Positions 33,050-41,707 of a DNA stretch of 64,000 nt are shown piece by piece. This DNA is from Lachnospiraceae bacterium (GTDB lineage: Bacteria > Bacillota > Clostridia > Lachnospirales > Lachnospiraceae): NCBI GenBank assembly GCA_017439675.1, contig JAFSIQ010000010.1:163699-227698 (forward strand), written 5' to 3'. The notes beneath the pieces are model-generated. The model made no database searches and was not told the DNA's origin. It was given only the letters and a program-made list of their open reading frames with translations. Both the position numbers and the translations under genes were made by a program. How positions within the stretch are numbered: the first letter of the stretch is position 1; each line of letters begins with the position of its first letter.

Positions 33050-34087
33050 ATGTATCATTTTATTATGAATCCAATGGCGTCTTCTGGTAAGGGATTGGAG
33101 GCGTGGAAGCAAATTGAAGAAATACTAAAGAGGGAACATGTGGAATATGAAGCGCATGTGCTTTGCAGTGCGAAAGAGACTACAGATTTTGTGAAGCGTT
33201 TGACGGATAAGGCTACGAGTGAGTATATTGATGACAACGCTAATATAAAAGAGAGTAGTGATAGTGTTGAATTAGAAGCAGAGACTGTTTTTCAGGTTGC
33301 AGCCACCGCAGAAGATGTAGTGGGAGAAGGCAAAGTTTGTCATATCGTAGTCGTAGGGGGCGATGGTACTATCAATGCAGTGTTGAATGGTATCGTAGAT
33401 TTCGAACATACGATACTTTCCTGTCTTCGCACTGGTTCTGGTAATGATTTTGCAAGGAATCAGAAGGTGGATAAGAATGTACGAAAAGCATTGCATCATT
33501 TGTTGCGTCATCCGGAAATGTGTACACTAGATTATGGTGTGATTCATTACGAAACAGATACAGGAAGTGTCAACCAGCGGTTCGCAATTAGTAGCGGTGT
33601 GGGATATGACGCTGATATTTGTGAAGAAGTGGGACACAGTCGCTTGAAAAAAGCTTTGAATAAGGTGGGACTAGGGAAGCTTGTGTATGTGATGATTGGT
33701 GTAAAGCAGATTTTTACTAGGAAAAATTCAGGTGCTATCCTATATATAGATGAGGAAAAGTTACAATTGCCGAGCCTGTTCTTTGTTGTGGGGATGATTC
33801 ATGAAATGGAAGGCGGTGGAGTTCCATTTTGTCCTCAGGCTAATCCGTCGGACGGTCTTTTAGATGTATGTTTGGTAAGAGGAATGTCTAAGCTAAAATT
33901 GTTGATGGCAGTATTTATGGTGTACATGAAGAAACATTATAAATTTCGAGCAATTACAGCTCATAGGTGTAGGCAACTACGAGTTGAGTTTGCGGAATCA
34001 CAATGGTTTCACTGTGATGGAGACACTTCCATAAAGGTAAAACACATTGCCATGGAGTGTAGAACAGGCTTGCATTTTTGTAAGTGA
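33050..34087 (+). CDS. Diacylglycerol kinase family lipid kinase (YegS/DagK-like)
   Basis: About 345 residues. FIMNPMASSGKG near the start and VVVGGDGTINAVLNGI (about 104-119) with LRTGSGNDFARN are the nucleotide-binding and catalytic signatures of the family. They phosphorylate diacylglycerol or related lipids. A non-conserved insert of about 50 residues (about 48-98: DDNANIKESSDSVELEAET) separates the first motif from GGDGT, longer than usual. I chose the ATG at 33050, preceded by GGAGA. spmA follows closely. Confidence 0.88.
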   Translation: MYHFIMNPMASSGKGLEAWKQIEEILKREHVEYEAHVLCSAKETTDFVKRLTDKATSEYIDDNANIKESSDSVELEAETVFQVAATAEDVVGEGKVCHIVVVGGDGTINAVLNGIVDFEHTILSCLRTGSGNDFARNQKVDKNVRKALHHLLRHPEMCTLDYGVIHYETDTGSVNQRFAISSGVGYDADICEEVGHSRLKKALNKVGLGKLVYVMIGVKQIFTRKNSGAILYIDEEKLQLPSLFFVVGMIHEMEGGGVPFCPQANPSDGLLDVCLVRGMSKLKLLMAVFMVYMKKHYKFRAITAHRCRQLRVEFAESQWFHCDGDTSIKVKHIAMECRTGLHFCK

Positions 34088-34153
34088 TACATGGTATGTG
34101 CCCGGGAACTGCATTCTTTGAGGATTCAATTTGTCTTTTGGGAGCAATTCACA

Positions 34154-34837
34154 ATGGTGGTTCTGCAAATAATGAGTTTTACATATACTTATGATAGATT
34201 AAGAAAAATGGATAGGTATATGCTAAATTATCTATGGGCAGGAATGCTGTTGGTTGGAATGATTGTGGCAACAATTGAGGGGAATTTGCAAGCTGTATGT
34301 GAGGGGGTTATTGACTCCTCAAAAGAAGCAGTAGAGCTTTTGTTTGTTATGGCGGGAGTGGTCAGTATGTGGAATGGTATGCTCTACATTGCAAATAATT
34401 CAGGGATGACGGATGCTATGGCGAAGAAAATGAAACCGATACTTCGTTTTTTGTTTCCTCAATTACCCCTAGAGCATAAGGCGGCAAACTATATTTCTGC
34501 TAATTTTATTGCTAATATATTGGGGCTTGGATGGGCGTGTACGCCAACAGGAATTCAAGCAATGAAGGAGCTCAAGAAGCTAGAAGTAGAAAGAGGCAAT
34601 CCACCGGGGGTTGCCAGTGATGAAATGTGCACGTTTTTACTAATTAACATTTCTTCCTTACAGCTTATTCCCATGAACATGATTGCGTATCGAAGTCAGT
34701 ATGGTAGTGTGAATCCTGTGGGAGTTGTGGGGCCTGCTTTGCTAGCCACAGCACTTACTACAACCTTGGCAGTTGTTATTTGCAAAGTTATGTGCGGAAT
34801 ATCAAAAACAAAATACAAAAGAGGTGGTTTTCGATGA
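34154..34837 (+). CDS. spmA: Spore maturation protein A
   Basis: About 227 residues with several hydrophobic segments and the SpmA core from NYLWAGMLLVGMIVA through CTPTGIQAMKELKKLE and DEMCTFLLINISSLQLIP. SpmA and SpmB affect spore core dehydration in Bacillus and Clostridium. The start is uncertain. The ATG at 34154 has GGGAG nine bases upstream; 34220 (MLNYLWAGM) matches the usual SpmA N-terminus but has a poor ribosome site. The stop overlaps the spmB start as ATGA. Confidence 0.85.
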   Translation: MVVLQIMSFTYTYDRLRKMDRYMLNYLWAGMLLVGMIVATIEGNLQAVCEGVIDSSKEAVELLFVMAGVVSMWNGMLYIANNSGMTDAMAKKMKPILRFLFPQLPLEHKAANYISANFIANILGLGWACTPTGIQAMKELKKLEVERGNPPGVASDEMCTFLLINISSLQLIPMNMIAYRSQYGSVNPVGVVGPALLATALTTTLAVVICKVMCGISKTKYKRGGFR

Positions 34838-35370
34838 TGAATGTACTGAACTATTTGTCTGTATCCATGATACCACTTCTTATTTTTTTGATTGTAATAA
34901 ATGGTGTTTTGAATAAACGTGCTGTGTTTGAGGATTTTACAGAAGGGGCAAAAAATGGATTTCAGATTATTGTGGAAATCGCACCTACAATTGTTGGACT
35001 CATTGTGGCAGTAGGTGTACTTCGAACGTCAGGAGCATTGGATTTGCTAAGTGAAATTCTTTCCCCAGCGGCAAGGGTGCTATGCATTCCACAAGAACTT
35101 CTTCCAGTGAGTATTGTAAAAATGTTTTCAGCCTCTGGTGCCAATGGACTATTGTTTGATTTGTTTAAAGAGCATGGAACGGATTCGGTCATTGGCTTCA
35201 CCGCCTCGGTGCTGCTTAGTTGTACGGAAACGTTGTTCTATACGGTGTCCGTCTATTTTATGAGTGTAGGAATTGGAAAGTCTCGTTGGACCGTTCCTGC
35301 TGGAATTGGAATAGCAGTGTTTAGTCTGTTTATCAGTGTGTGGATTGCTGTGAGAATTGTGGATGGATGA
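34834..35370 (+). CDS. spmB: Spore maturation protein B
   Basis: 178 residues with four or more hydrophobic helices and the conserved segments PTIVGLIVAVGVLRTSGALDLL and MFSASGANGLLFDLFKEHG...LLSCTETLFYTVSVYF. It acts with SpmA in spore maturation and is usually in the same operon. The ATG at 34834 follows GAGGTGG and overlaps the spmA stop. An alternative upstream start at 34780 is unlikely because it would lie deep inside spmA. Confidence 0.9.
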   Translation: MMNVLNYLSVSMIPLLIFLIVINGVLNKRAVFEDFTEGAKNGFQIIVEIAPTIVGLIVAVGVLRTSGALDLLSEILSPAARVLCIPQELLPVSIVKMFSASGANGLLFDLFKEHGTDSVIGFTASVLLSCTETLFYTVSVYFMSVGIGKSRWTVPAGIGIAVFSLFISVWIAVRIVDG

Positions 35371-35441
35371 GCAAGGAAAAAGTGAAGGCACGTTGCCAAC
35401 TGGAAATGTCGAAGGGCTATAGGAATTGCGATTTGTAATTC

Positions 35442-35470
35442 TTGCACCCGTTGTCATGGGGTGGTATACT
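35442..35470 (+). promoter_or_regulatory. Sigma-A type promoter for apt
   Basis: TTGCAC at 35442-35447 and TATACT at 35465-35470 are 17 bases apart, 55 bases before the apt start. Confidence 0.6.
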
Positions 35471-35525
35471 ATGAAGATAGCGAAGGCATTTTGTCTGTGA
35501 TAAGGAGAATTAGGAGGATACACTT

Positions 35526-36059
35526 ATGCAGGATAATTATGGAATTGACAAGTATGTGAGGAGTATACCGGACTTTCCAGAACCGGGAATTATTTTTAGG
35601 GATGTCACAAGCATTATTCAAAGTGCGGATGGCTTGAAGATTACGATTGACGGTTTATTGGAACAGTTGAAGGATGTTGACTTTGACGTGGTGTTAGGAC
35701 CAGAGTCAAGAGGATTTATATTTGGTATGCCGGTTGCTTATGCAATGGGAAAGGGATTTGTACCAGTTCGTAAAAAAGGCAAACTTCCTTGTGAAACCAT
35801 CGAACGCGAGTATGAATTAGAGTATGGAACAGCCGTTATTGAAATGCACAAGGATGCAATTCTTCCGGGACAGAAGGTTGTGATTGTGGATGATTTAATT
35901 GCAACAGGAGGAACCATTGAAGCCATTACTAAAATGGTAGAAAGTTTGGGTGGTGAAGTGGTTCGTATTCAGTTTGTTATGGAGTTGGCAGGATTGAAGG
36001 GCAGAGAGAAATTGCAAGACTATGATGTGAATTCCTTGCTTGTATATGATGGGAAATAA
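35526..36059 (+). CDS. apt: Adenine phosphoribosyltransferase
   Basis: 177 residues, the usual size. It converts adenine and phosphoribosyl pyrophosphate to AMP in purine salvage. The signature VVIVDDLIATGGTIEA (about 119-134) is the phosphoribosyl pyrophosphate-binding loop, and FRDVTSII and GPESRGFIFG are typical of Apt. The ATG follows AGGAGG. Here it is not next to relA or recJ, its frequent neighbours, but before two PH-domain genes. Confidence 0.95.
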   Translation: MQDNYGIDKYVRSIPDFPEPGIIFRDVTSIIQSADGLKITIDGLLEQLKDVDFDVVLGPESRGFIFGMPVAYAMGKGFVPVRKKGKLPCETIEREYELEYGTAVIEMHKDAILPGQKVVIVDDLIATGGTIEAITKMVESLGGEVVRIQFVMELAGLKGREKLQDYDVNSLLVYDGK

Positions 36060-36157
36060 GAGAACACGAGAGCAAGGGGTCAGAATACATGGTGCACAGC
36101 AGTGCATTGAAAATATTAAGGATAACTCATGCAGTTGTGCATGAAGAAAGAGGGAGT

Positions 36158-36712
36158 ATGGATTATAAGAAGCTAGATAAAAAGGCATTGACATGCATGT
36201 ATGTGAAGGAATGGATTGGTAGCATTATATGGATTGTTCTATTGTTGGTAGGAAATTTCCTGTTGGCAGATGAAATTCCAACATTTGTAAGCTATATTAT
36301 CTATGGAGTGGTAGTATTTATTGTTGTCATATCTTTGATTGCACCGAAGGTTCGCTATGAACGTTACCGCTATTTGTTAAGTGAGGAAGAATTTGCAGTG
36401 CGAAGAGGATTGATTGTGACAACCACGGAGATTGTTCCTATCGAGAGACTTCATAAGATTGAGGTGTCCAGTGGACCAATTTTCAGAGCGTTTGGATTAA
36501 AAGAAATTAAGGTGACGACCGCGGGTGGTGAAATTAAGATTTCATATCTTACCAATGAAGTGGCAGACCAGATTGCGGAGCATCTAAAGATTCGAATCAA
36601 TGCGATTGCAGTGGAAGAACGTAAGGCAGAAGCAGAAGAGAAAATGATGTTACAGCAGGAACAGGTTGTTGCAAATGATACATACACGGAGGGTGAGCAT
36701 GGAGCAGAATAG
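36158..36712 (+). CDS. PH-domain membrane protein (YdbS-like)
   Basis: About 184 residues. Two hydrophobic helices (about 20-40 and 46-65) are followed by a bacterial PH (bPH2) domain, with RYRYLLSEEEFAVRRGLIVTTTEIVPIERLHKIEV typical. The C-terminus is a charged coiled stretch. YdbS and YdbT of Bacillus form a similar gene pair. The ATG at 36158 follows AGAGGGAG. The last codons overlap the start of the larger PH-domain gene by 14 bases. Confidence 0.8.
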   Translation: MDYKKLDKKALTCMYVKEWIGSIIWIVLLLVGNFLLADEIPTFVSYIIYGVVVFIVVISLIAPKVRYERYRYLLSEEEFAVRRGLIVTTTEIVPIERLHKIEVSSGPIFRAFGLKEIKVTTAGGEIKISYLTNEVADQIAEHLKIRINAIAVEERKAEAEEKMMLQQEQVVANDTYTEGEHGAE

Positions 36713-38195
36713 ATTTCGATGTCACGCAAGTGTCATCATTGAGAATTTAGGTGGTGTATTCTGGTTTGCGGTTTTGATGCTCATTTCTTCTATGGATGAC
36801 CTTGATTTGGGGGAAGTGCTTTCTTTACTGGAAGAGGGGAATGCCAGTGCGAAGGAAGTGTTAATGATTGTGGGGATTATTCTTGCGATTGTTTTAGTTG
36901 TTCTCGCTTACAACTGGGTTGTGTGGGCAAAGACGTGGATATCCATTGAAAAGGAAGCGATTGTGATTGAACGCAATTTGCTAAATCGCAAAGTGAACAC
37001 TATTGGAATGAAGAATATTTCCAATATCAATATGGAACAGAATATATTTGAGCGTATTATTGGTACTTACAAGATTAAGTTGGATACCAATTCAGCTACC
37101 ACAGCAGACCAGACAGATGTGAAAATCATTCTTTCCAAAGCAAAAGCAGAATGGTTCAAACGGCAGGTAATGCAACGGATGAACGAGACCTGTGAGGAAG
37201 TAAATGAAGAAGCTGTGGAATATGATGTGCAGTATAAGGCAAAAGATATTATTATGCATTGTGTCTATACTGCAAGTCCTGGCGCGGTGCTTTTCTGTCT
37301 TGCATTTTTGGTGGGCTGTGTTGTGACACTGAATTCTGTGAACACGGGTGCGGTTTTATTGGACGGAATTATTAACGTATTGGGAAGTTTGTTGGCTGTT
37401 ATTATTGTTGTAGGTTCCGTGTTTCAGTCTCTCGTAAAGGATTTCTTTGTGTATTTTGGTTTTAAGGCAAGAAGACAGGAAAATAAGATTTATTTGACAC
37501 ATGGTTTTTTTAAAAAAAGACAGTACACCATTGCAGTGGACAAGATTAACGCAGTGGAGATTGTTTCATCTACCGTATCCCGTGTGCTTCGCAGACAGTA
37601 TGTAAAGGTAGTTTGTGTGGGGGTTGGTGACGAGGAGAATGAGAATTCCATGTTGCTTTTGTCAGAAAAGACCGATGTGATGAAAGAGAAGCTGTCTATA
37701 TTATTACCAGAGTTTGTGATTGGGGAGCCTACGATTATTTCACGGCACAAGAAGTCTATGTGGAGTGAATTGCTTAGCTTGCTTGTATGTTTTATCCTTT
37801 TTGGTGCAATTGCAGTGTTGTTGGGCGGAATGAATGTGCTAGAGATTGAGCAGATGTGGGTACGAGTTGTCATTGTAATAGCTTGTATCGTAATCTGGTT
37901 GCTAGTTCTATTGGCAGATTGTCTAAGCTTTAAAACTGCTGGAATTGGATTGGAAGAGAATAATTTGTTGGTAGTGCTGGGAACCTATAGCAAGACTTCG
38001 ACATGGATACCATACTCTAAGATTCAGGAGATAGAGTATTCTCAGGGACCGATTGCAAGGCATTTTGGTTACGCTAGTGGTGTCATTTATATTTTGGCAA
38101 CAATGATAGACTCCATCAATGCAACATCCTACTTTGATGTGGAAGTGTTTGAACAAATTCGTGCAAAAATGTTAGAACGTAAGGGTAAGAAGTAA
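36699..38195 (+). CDS. Multi-PH-domain membrane protein (YdbT-like)
   Basis: 498 residues with about six hydrophobic segments arranged as repeated pairs, each followed by a bPH2 domain; three copies are visible, near 80-150 (IERNLLNRKVNTIGMKNISNINMEQ), 265-340 (IYLTHGFFKKRQYTIAVDKINAVE) and 420-490 (NNLLVVLGTYSKTSTWIPYSKIQEIE). This is the YdbT architecture. In Bacillus, YdbST confers resistance to certain amyloliquecidin-type peptides; no function is proven here. The ATG at 36699 follows GGAGGG and the gene overlaps its partner. Confidence 0.8.
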   Translation: MEQNRFRCHASVIIENLGGVFWFAVLMLISSMDDLDLGEVLSLLEEGNASAKEVLMIVGIILAIVLVVLAYNWVVWAKTWISIEKEAIVIERNLLNRKVNTIGMKNISNINMEQNIFERIIGTYKIKLDTNSATTADQTDVKIILSKAKAEWFKRQVMQRMNETCEEVNEEAVEYDVQYKAKDIIMHCVYTASPGAVLFCLAFLVGCVVTLNSVNTGAVLLDGIINVLGSLLAVIIVVGSVFQSLVKDFFVYFGFKARRQENKIYLTHGFFKKRQYTIAVDKINAVEIVSSTVSRVLRRQYVKVVCVGVGDEENENSMLLLSEKTDVMKEKLSILLPEFVIGEPTIISRHKKSMWSELLSLLVCFILFGAIAVLLGGMNVLEIEQMWVRVVIVIACIVIWLLVLLADCLSFKTAGIGLEENNLLVVLGTYSKTSTWIPYSKIQEIEYSQGPIARHFGYASGVIYILATMIDSINATSYFDVEVFEQIRAKMLERKGKK

Positions 38196-38265
38196 AGATA
38201 TGTGAGCAGTCTTCACATGTTTTTAGTAAAATTGCTTGGATTTGGATATTTCACAAAAATTTCAG

Positions 38266-38294
38266 TTGTGCGAAGAACATAAAAAATGTACAAT
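38266..38294 (+). promoter_or_regulatory. Promoter for the nfeD-stomatin pair
   Basis: TTGTGC at 38266-38271 and TACAAT at 38289-38294 are 17 bases apart, 36 bases before the NfeD start. Confidence 0.5.
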
Positions 38295-38330
38295 ATGGAA
38301 TAAGATTACAAAGGAAAGGGAGGTAATCGT

Positions 38331-38771
38331 ATGGGACCAATTATATGTTGGCTGTTATTGGCAGCAATTTTTATTGTAGTTGAATTAGCGACATTGGGAC
38401 TCACCACAATCTGGTTTGCAGGCGGTGCCTTTGTGGCAGCGATTGCTGGTGCTTGTGGAGCAAGCTTGCCGATTCAGGTGATTCTGTTCATGGTTGTTTC
38501 AATTGTGTTGCTTGTTTTGACAAGACCAATTGCAGTAAAGCATTTTGACGGCAAGATTCAGAAAACGAATTCCGAAGCACTGATTGGACAGACGGCAGTG
38601 GTTACACAGGAGATTAATAATGTCAATGCCACGGGACAGGCTAAGGTTAATGGTATGGATTGGACTGCAAGAGCAAAGAATGAAGATGAGGTCATTCCAG
38701 TAGGTACCAATGTTACTATTGTGGAGATTTCTGGCGTGAAGTTAATTGTTGAAGTAGAAAAAGGTGAATAA
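38331..38771 (+). CDS. NfeD family membrane protein
   Basis: 146 residues. Two or three hydrophobic helices fill the first 70 residues and a small OB-fold domain the last 75 (ALIGQTAVVTQEINNVNATGQAKVNGMDWTARA). It is the short NfeD form without the protease domain. Short NfeD proteins are nearly always encoded beside an SPFH/stomatin protein, as here (15 bases downstream), and are thought to form membrane assemblies with it. The ATG follows AGGGAGG. Confidence 0.88.
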   Translation: MGPIICWLLLAAIFIVVELATLGLTTIWFAGGAFVAAIAGACGASLPIQVILFMVVSIVLLVLTRPIAVKHFDGKIQKTNSEALIGQTAVVTQEINNVNATGQAKVNGMDWTARAKNEDEVIPVGTNVTIVEISGVKLIVEVEKGE

Positions 38772-38786
38772 GGAAGGGAGATTGTT

Positions 38787-39719
38787 ATGGCAGGTTTAGG
38801 AGCAGCATTTTTAGTATTTATGGTGTTTATTTTAGTAATTATTGTGATGAGTTGTATTCGTATCGTTCCACAGGCGTATGCATATGTTGTAGAAAGTCTT
38901 GGAACATACAAGTGTACATGGTCAGCAGGTATGCACTTTAAGATACCAATTATTGACAGAGTGGCAAGAAGAGTTACCTTGAAGGAACAGGTTGTAGACT
39001 TTGCACCACAGCCGGTTATTACAAAGGATAACGTAACCATGCGTATTGATACAGTAGTTTTTTTCCAAATTACAGATCCGAAGTTGTTCTGTTATGGTGT
39101 TGAGAATCCAATTATGGCGATTGAGAACTTAACAGCAACTACACTTCGTAACATCATTGGTGATTTAGAATTAGATGAGACTCTTACATCAAGAGAGACT
39201 ATCAATACTAAGATGAGAGCAACACTTGACGTTGCAACAGACCCATGGGGTATCAAGGTAAATCGTGTAGAACTTAAGAATATTATTCCTCCAGCTGCTA
39301 TTCAGGATGCAATGGAGAAGCAGATGAAAGCTGAGCGTGAGAGACGTGAACAGATTCTTATCGCAGAAGGTGAGAAGAAGTCAGCAGTGTTACGTGCAGA
39401 GGGTCACAAAGAGTCTCTTATTTTAGAGGCAGAGGCAGAGAAGCAATCTGCAATCTTACGTGCTGAGGCGAAGAAGGAAGCTACTATCCGTGAGGCTGAG
39501 GGTCAGGCAGAAGCGATTCTTGCAATTCAGAAGGCGAATGCGGATGGTATTCGTTTGTTAAATGAAGCTGCACCTTCTGGAGAAGTAATTCAGATTAAGA
39601 GTTTGGAGGCATTTGCTAAGGCGGCAGATGGTAAGGCAACTAAAATTATTATCCCTTCGGAGATTCAAGGGTTGGCAGGTCTTGCAAAGTCTGTAGTAGA
39701 AGTAGCGAAAGAGCAGTAA
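38787..39719 (+). CDS. SPFH/Band 7 (stomatin-like) membrane protein
   Basis: 310 residues. One N-terminal membrane helix (about 8-27) is followed by the SPFH domain (about 30-190, IRIVPQAYAYVVESLGTYKCTWSAGMHFKIP) and a helical alanine- and glutamate-rich region (about 190-260) with repeated ILRAEG/EKQSAILRAEAKKEA segments, then a C-terminal domain ending near GLAKSVVEVAKEQ. Such proteins assemble in membrane microdomains. It forms a pair with the NfeD gene. The ATG follows AAGGGAG. Confidence 0.9.
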   Translation: MAGLGAAFLVFMVFILVIIVMSCIRIVPQAYAYVVESLGTYKCTWSAGMHFKIPIIDRVARRVTLKEQVVDFAPQPVITKDNVTMRIDTVVFFQITDPKLFCYGVENPIMAIENLTATTLRNIIGDLELDETLTSRETINTKMRATLDVATDPWGIKVNRVELKNIIPPAAIQDAMEKQMKAERERREQILIAEGEKKSAVLRAEGHKESLILEAEAEKQSAILRAEAKKEATIREAEGQAEAILAIQKANADGIRLLNEAAPSGEVIQIKSLEAFAKAADGKATKIIIPSEIQGLAGLAKSVVEVAKEQ

Positions 39720-39799
39720 GAGGTTGTGATTCGGTTTGGTTTTGATGCAAGCTTGGTGCCAAATTCTCGAATTACGTGGTAAATGTATATGAATTTGGG

Positions 39800-39863
39800 A
39801 CGGTTGTATTCCGTGATGATTTTGTAACGATGTTACAGAATGCGCGGAGTACAACCGTTTTCT
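39800..39863 (+). terminator. Large hairpin terminator after the stomatin gene
   Basis: ACGGTTGTA..CCG pairs with CGG..TACAACCGT, with an inner TGTAAC/GTTACA hairpin, followed by TTTTCTTTT. The rest of the gene-free stretch 39864-40042 shows nothing I can name. Confidence 0.75.
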
Positions 39864-40042
39864 TTTGGTTATGAACAATTCCCTAAGAGGAAATTTAGTA
39901 AATTCTTTGATGGTTTTTCTTAGTTTCCATATCCATCAGGTGTAGACGAAACAGCAAGAATCCTTTATAATATACCAGGTAAATTTATAATTCTTTGTAG
40001 TTTAAAGACACGTCTAACTGCATGCTTTATAGTAGGAATACA

Positions 40043-40070
40043 TTGTAGTGAGTGGTTCGTTTGATACAAT
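40043..40070 (+). promoter_or_regulatory. Possible promoter for the second AI-2E permease
   Basis: TTGTAG at 40043-40048 and TACAAT at 40065-40070 are 16 bases apart, 36 bases before the gene start. Confidence 0.45.
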
Positions 40071-40106
40071 GGATGATGAAGATTAAGATACGGAGGATGC
40101 GATATT

Positions 40107-41360
40107 ATGAAGTGGAAGGTTCAAAATAAGTATATATGGTACGGAGTTACAGCCTTTGTGGTGGTGGCATTATCTTTGTTCCTCAGCTATGTGTTGGATA
40201 ATGAATCAAAGTTTAATGAATGGAAAGCAGTAGTTAGTCATGCGATATTTCCAATTGTTGCAGGAAGTATCATGGCATATTTGTTGAATCCATTATTGAA
40301 TTTCTTTGAAAGAACGATGTTCACACCTTTAGGTAAGAAGATTTTTAAGAAAGACCAATCAAGACACAAATTTTCTAGAGCCAGTGGTATTGTGTGTACT
40401 TTAATTGTATTTTTCGTTTTGTTAGTGGGTGGAATCTATATGGTGGCACCGCAGGTATATCAGTCTATTGTTAAGATTGTTACGGAAGCACCGAATTATT
40501 ATAACAATGTGATGTCGTGGATTGCAGACATCAGTGAGAATAATCCAGAGTTAGGCCAGTATTTGATACCGGCAATCGACCACATCTATGAACAAGCGTT
40601 AAACTATTTGAATGATAGTATTCTTCCGAATATAGACAAGATTGTAGCTGGTGTCACTTCTGGCATTGTGGGTGGATTGAAAATGCTTCTCAATATCGTT
40701 GTTGCCGTTATTGTTTCTGTCTATGTGATGTCAGAAAAGGAAATTTTGATTTCTGTAGGAAAGAAGCTTACCTATAGCTTGTTTAGCCGTAAGAATGCAA
40801 ATGCAATCGTGAGGGGTGTGCGATATGCGGACCAGGTGTTCGGTGGTTTTATCAATGGTAAGATTATTGATTCCTTTATTATCGGTGCGCTTTGTTATAT
40901 TTTTATGGTGATTGTAGATTTTCATTATGCGGTATTGATTAGTATTATTGTTGGTGTGACCAATGTAATTCCGTACTTTGGACCATTTATTGGTGCAATC
41001 CCAAGTATTTTGATTTTGTTGATGATGGACTTTAAGCAGGGCCTTATCTTTGCTGTGTTTGTACTGATTTTACAACAGTGTGATGGTAATATCATTGGTC
41101 CGTTGATATTAGGTGACCGCCTTAAAATATCTAGTATGTGGATTTTGTTTGCTATTTTAGTTGGCGGTGGATTCTTTGGTATTCCTGGCATGATATTAGG
41201 AGCACCTTGTTTTGCGTGTATTTACGCTTTAGTAAGTACCTTTTGTAAGATGAAGCTGGAGCAAAAGGGATTGCCGTTAGAGACGAAGGCATATTTGGAT
41301 ATTGAACAGGTGTCGATACAAACGCCAAGTGAACCGTCTGGAGAGAGAGTCACAGAGTAG
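40107..41360 (+). CDS. AI-2E family transporter, second copy
   Basis: 417 residues with the same pattern as the protein at 2857-4071: helices near 9-27, 38-55 and 88-110, a soluble stretch about 120-190, then a helix cluster to about 375 with GPFIGAIPSILILLMMD and GPLILGDRLKISSMWILFAILVGGGFFG, typical of PerM/YtvI proteins. The two copies differ strongly in sequence, so they probably have separate substrates. The ATG at 40107 follows GGAGG. No substrate can be assigned. Confidence 0.85.
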   Translation: MKWKVQNKYIWYGVTAFVVVALSLFLSYVLDNESKFNEWKAVVSHAIFPIVAGSIMAYLLNPLLNFFERTMFTPLGKKIFKKDQSRHKFSRASGIVCTLIVFFVLLVGGIYMVAPQVYQSIVKIVTEAPNYYNNVMSWIADISENNPELGQYLIPAIDHIYEQALNYLNDSILPNIDKIVAGVTSGIVGGLKMLLNIVVAVIVSVYVMSEKEILISVGKKLTYSLFSRKNANAIVRGVRYADQVFGGFINGKIIDSFIIGALCYIFMVIVDFHYAVLISIIVGVTNVIPYFGPFIGAIPSILILLMMDFKQGLIFAVFVLILQQCDGNIIGPLILGDRLKISSMWILFAILVGGGFFGIPGMILGAPCFACIYALVSTFCKMKLEQKGLPLETKAYLDIEQVSIQTPSEPSGERVTE

Positions 41361-41432
41361 TATGTGATTGTTGAAGGTTTGGCAATAGAGAGCAGGACAC
41401 TAGTGTGAATAGATGGATAAAGGAGAATGCAT

Positions 41433-41612
41433 ATGGCGAATATTCCAAGTGACCCTATGATGTTGTTAAGCTTTGTGAATACAAAGCTAAGGGATGAATA
41501 CGATAGTCTGCAATTGATGTGCGATGATATGGAGTTGGATGTGCAGGAGATTACGGCAAAGCTTAACTCAATTGATTATGAGTATCATGCAGATTTGAAT
41601 AAATTTATGTAG
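41433..41612 (+). CDS. DUF4250 family small protein
   Basis: 59 residues. NIPSDPMMLLSFVNTKLRDEYDSLQLMCDDMELD then LNSIDYEYHADLNKF fits the whole length of DUF4250, a family of about 55-60 residues in Clostridia with no known role. The ATG at 41433 lies seven bases after AGGAG; the upstream in-frame ATG at 41427 is too close to that site. It stands alone before argJ. Confidence 0.8.
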   Translation: MANIPSDPMMLLSFVNTKLRDEYDSLQLMCDDMELDVQEITAKLNSIDYEYHADLNKFM

Positions 41613-41707
41613 TTGACGATATGTGTGCTTGGTGAGATAACAGAATGGATATAAGTTCAATATCGTCTGTTGAGATTTCAAAATTGGGTGAAAGAGAGGA
41701 AATGATA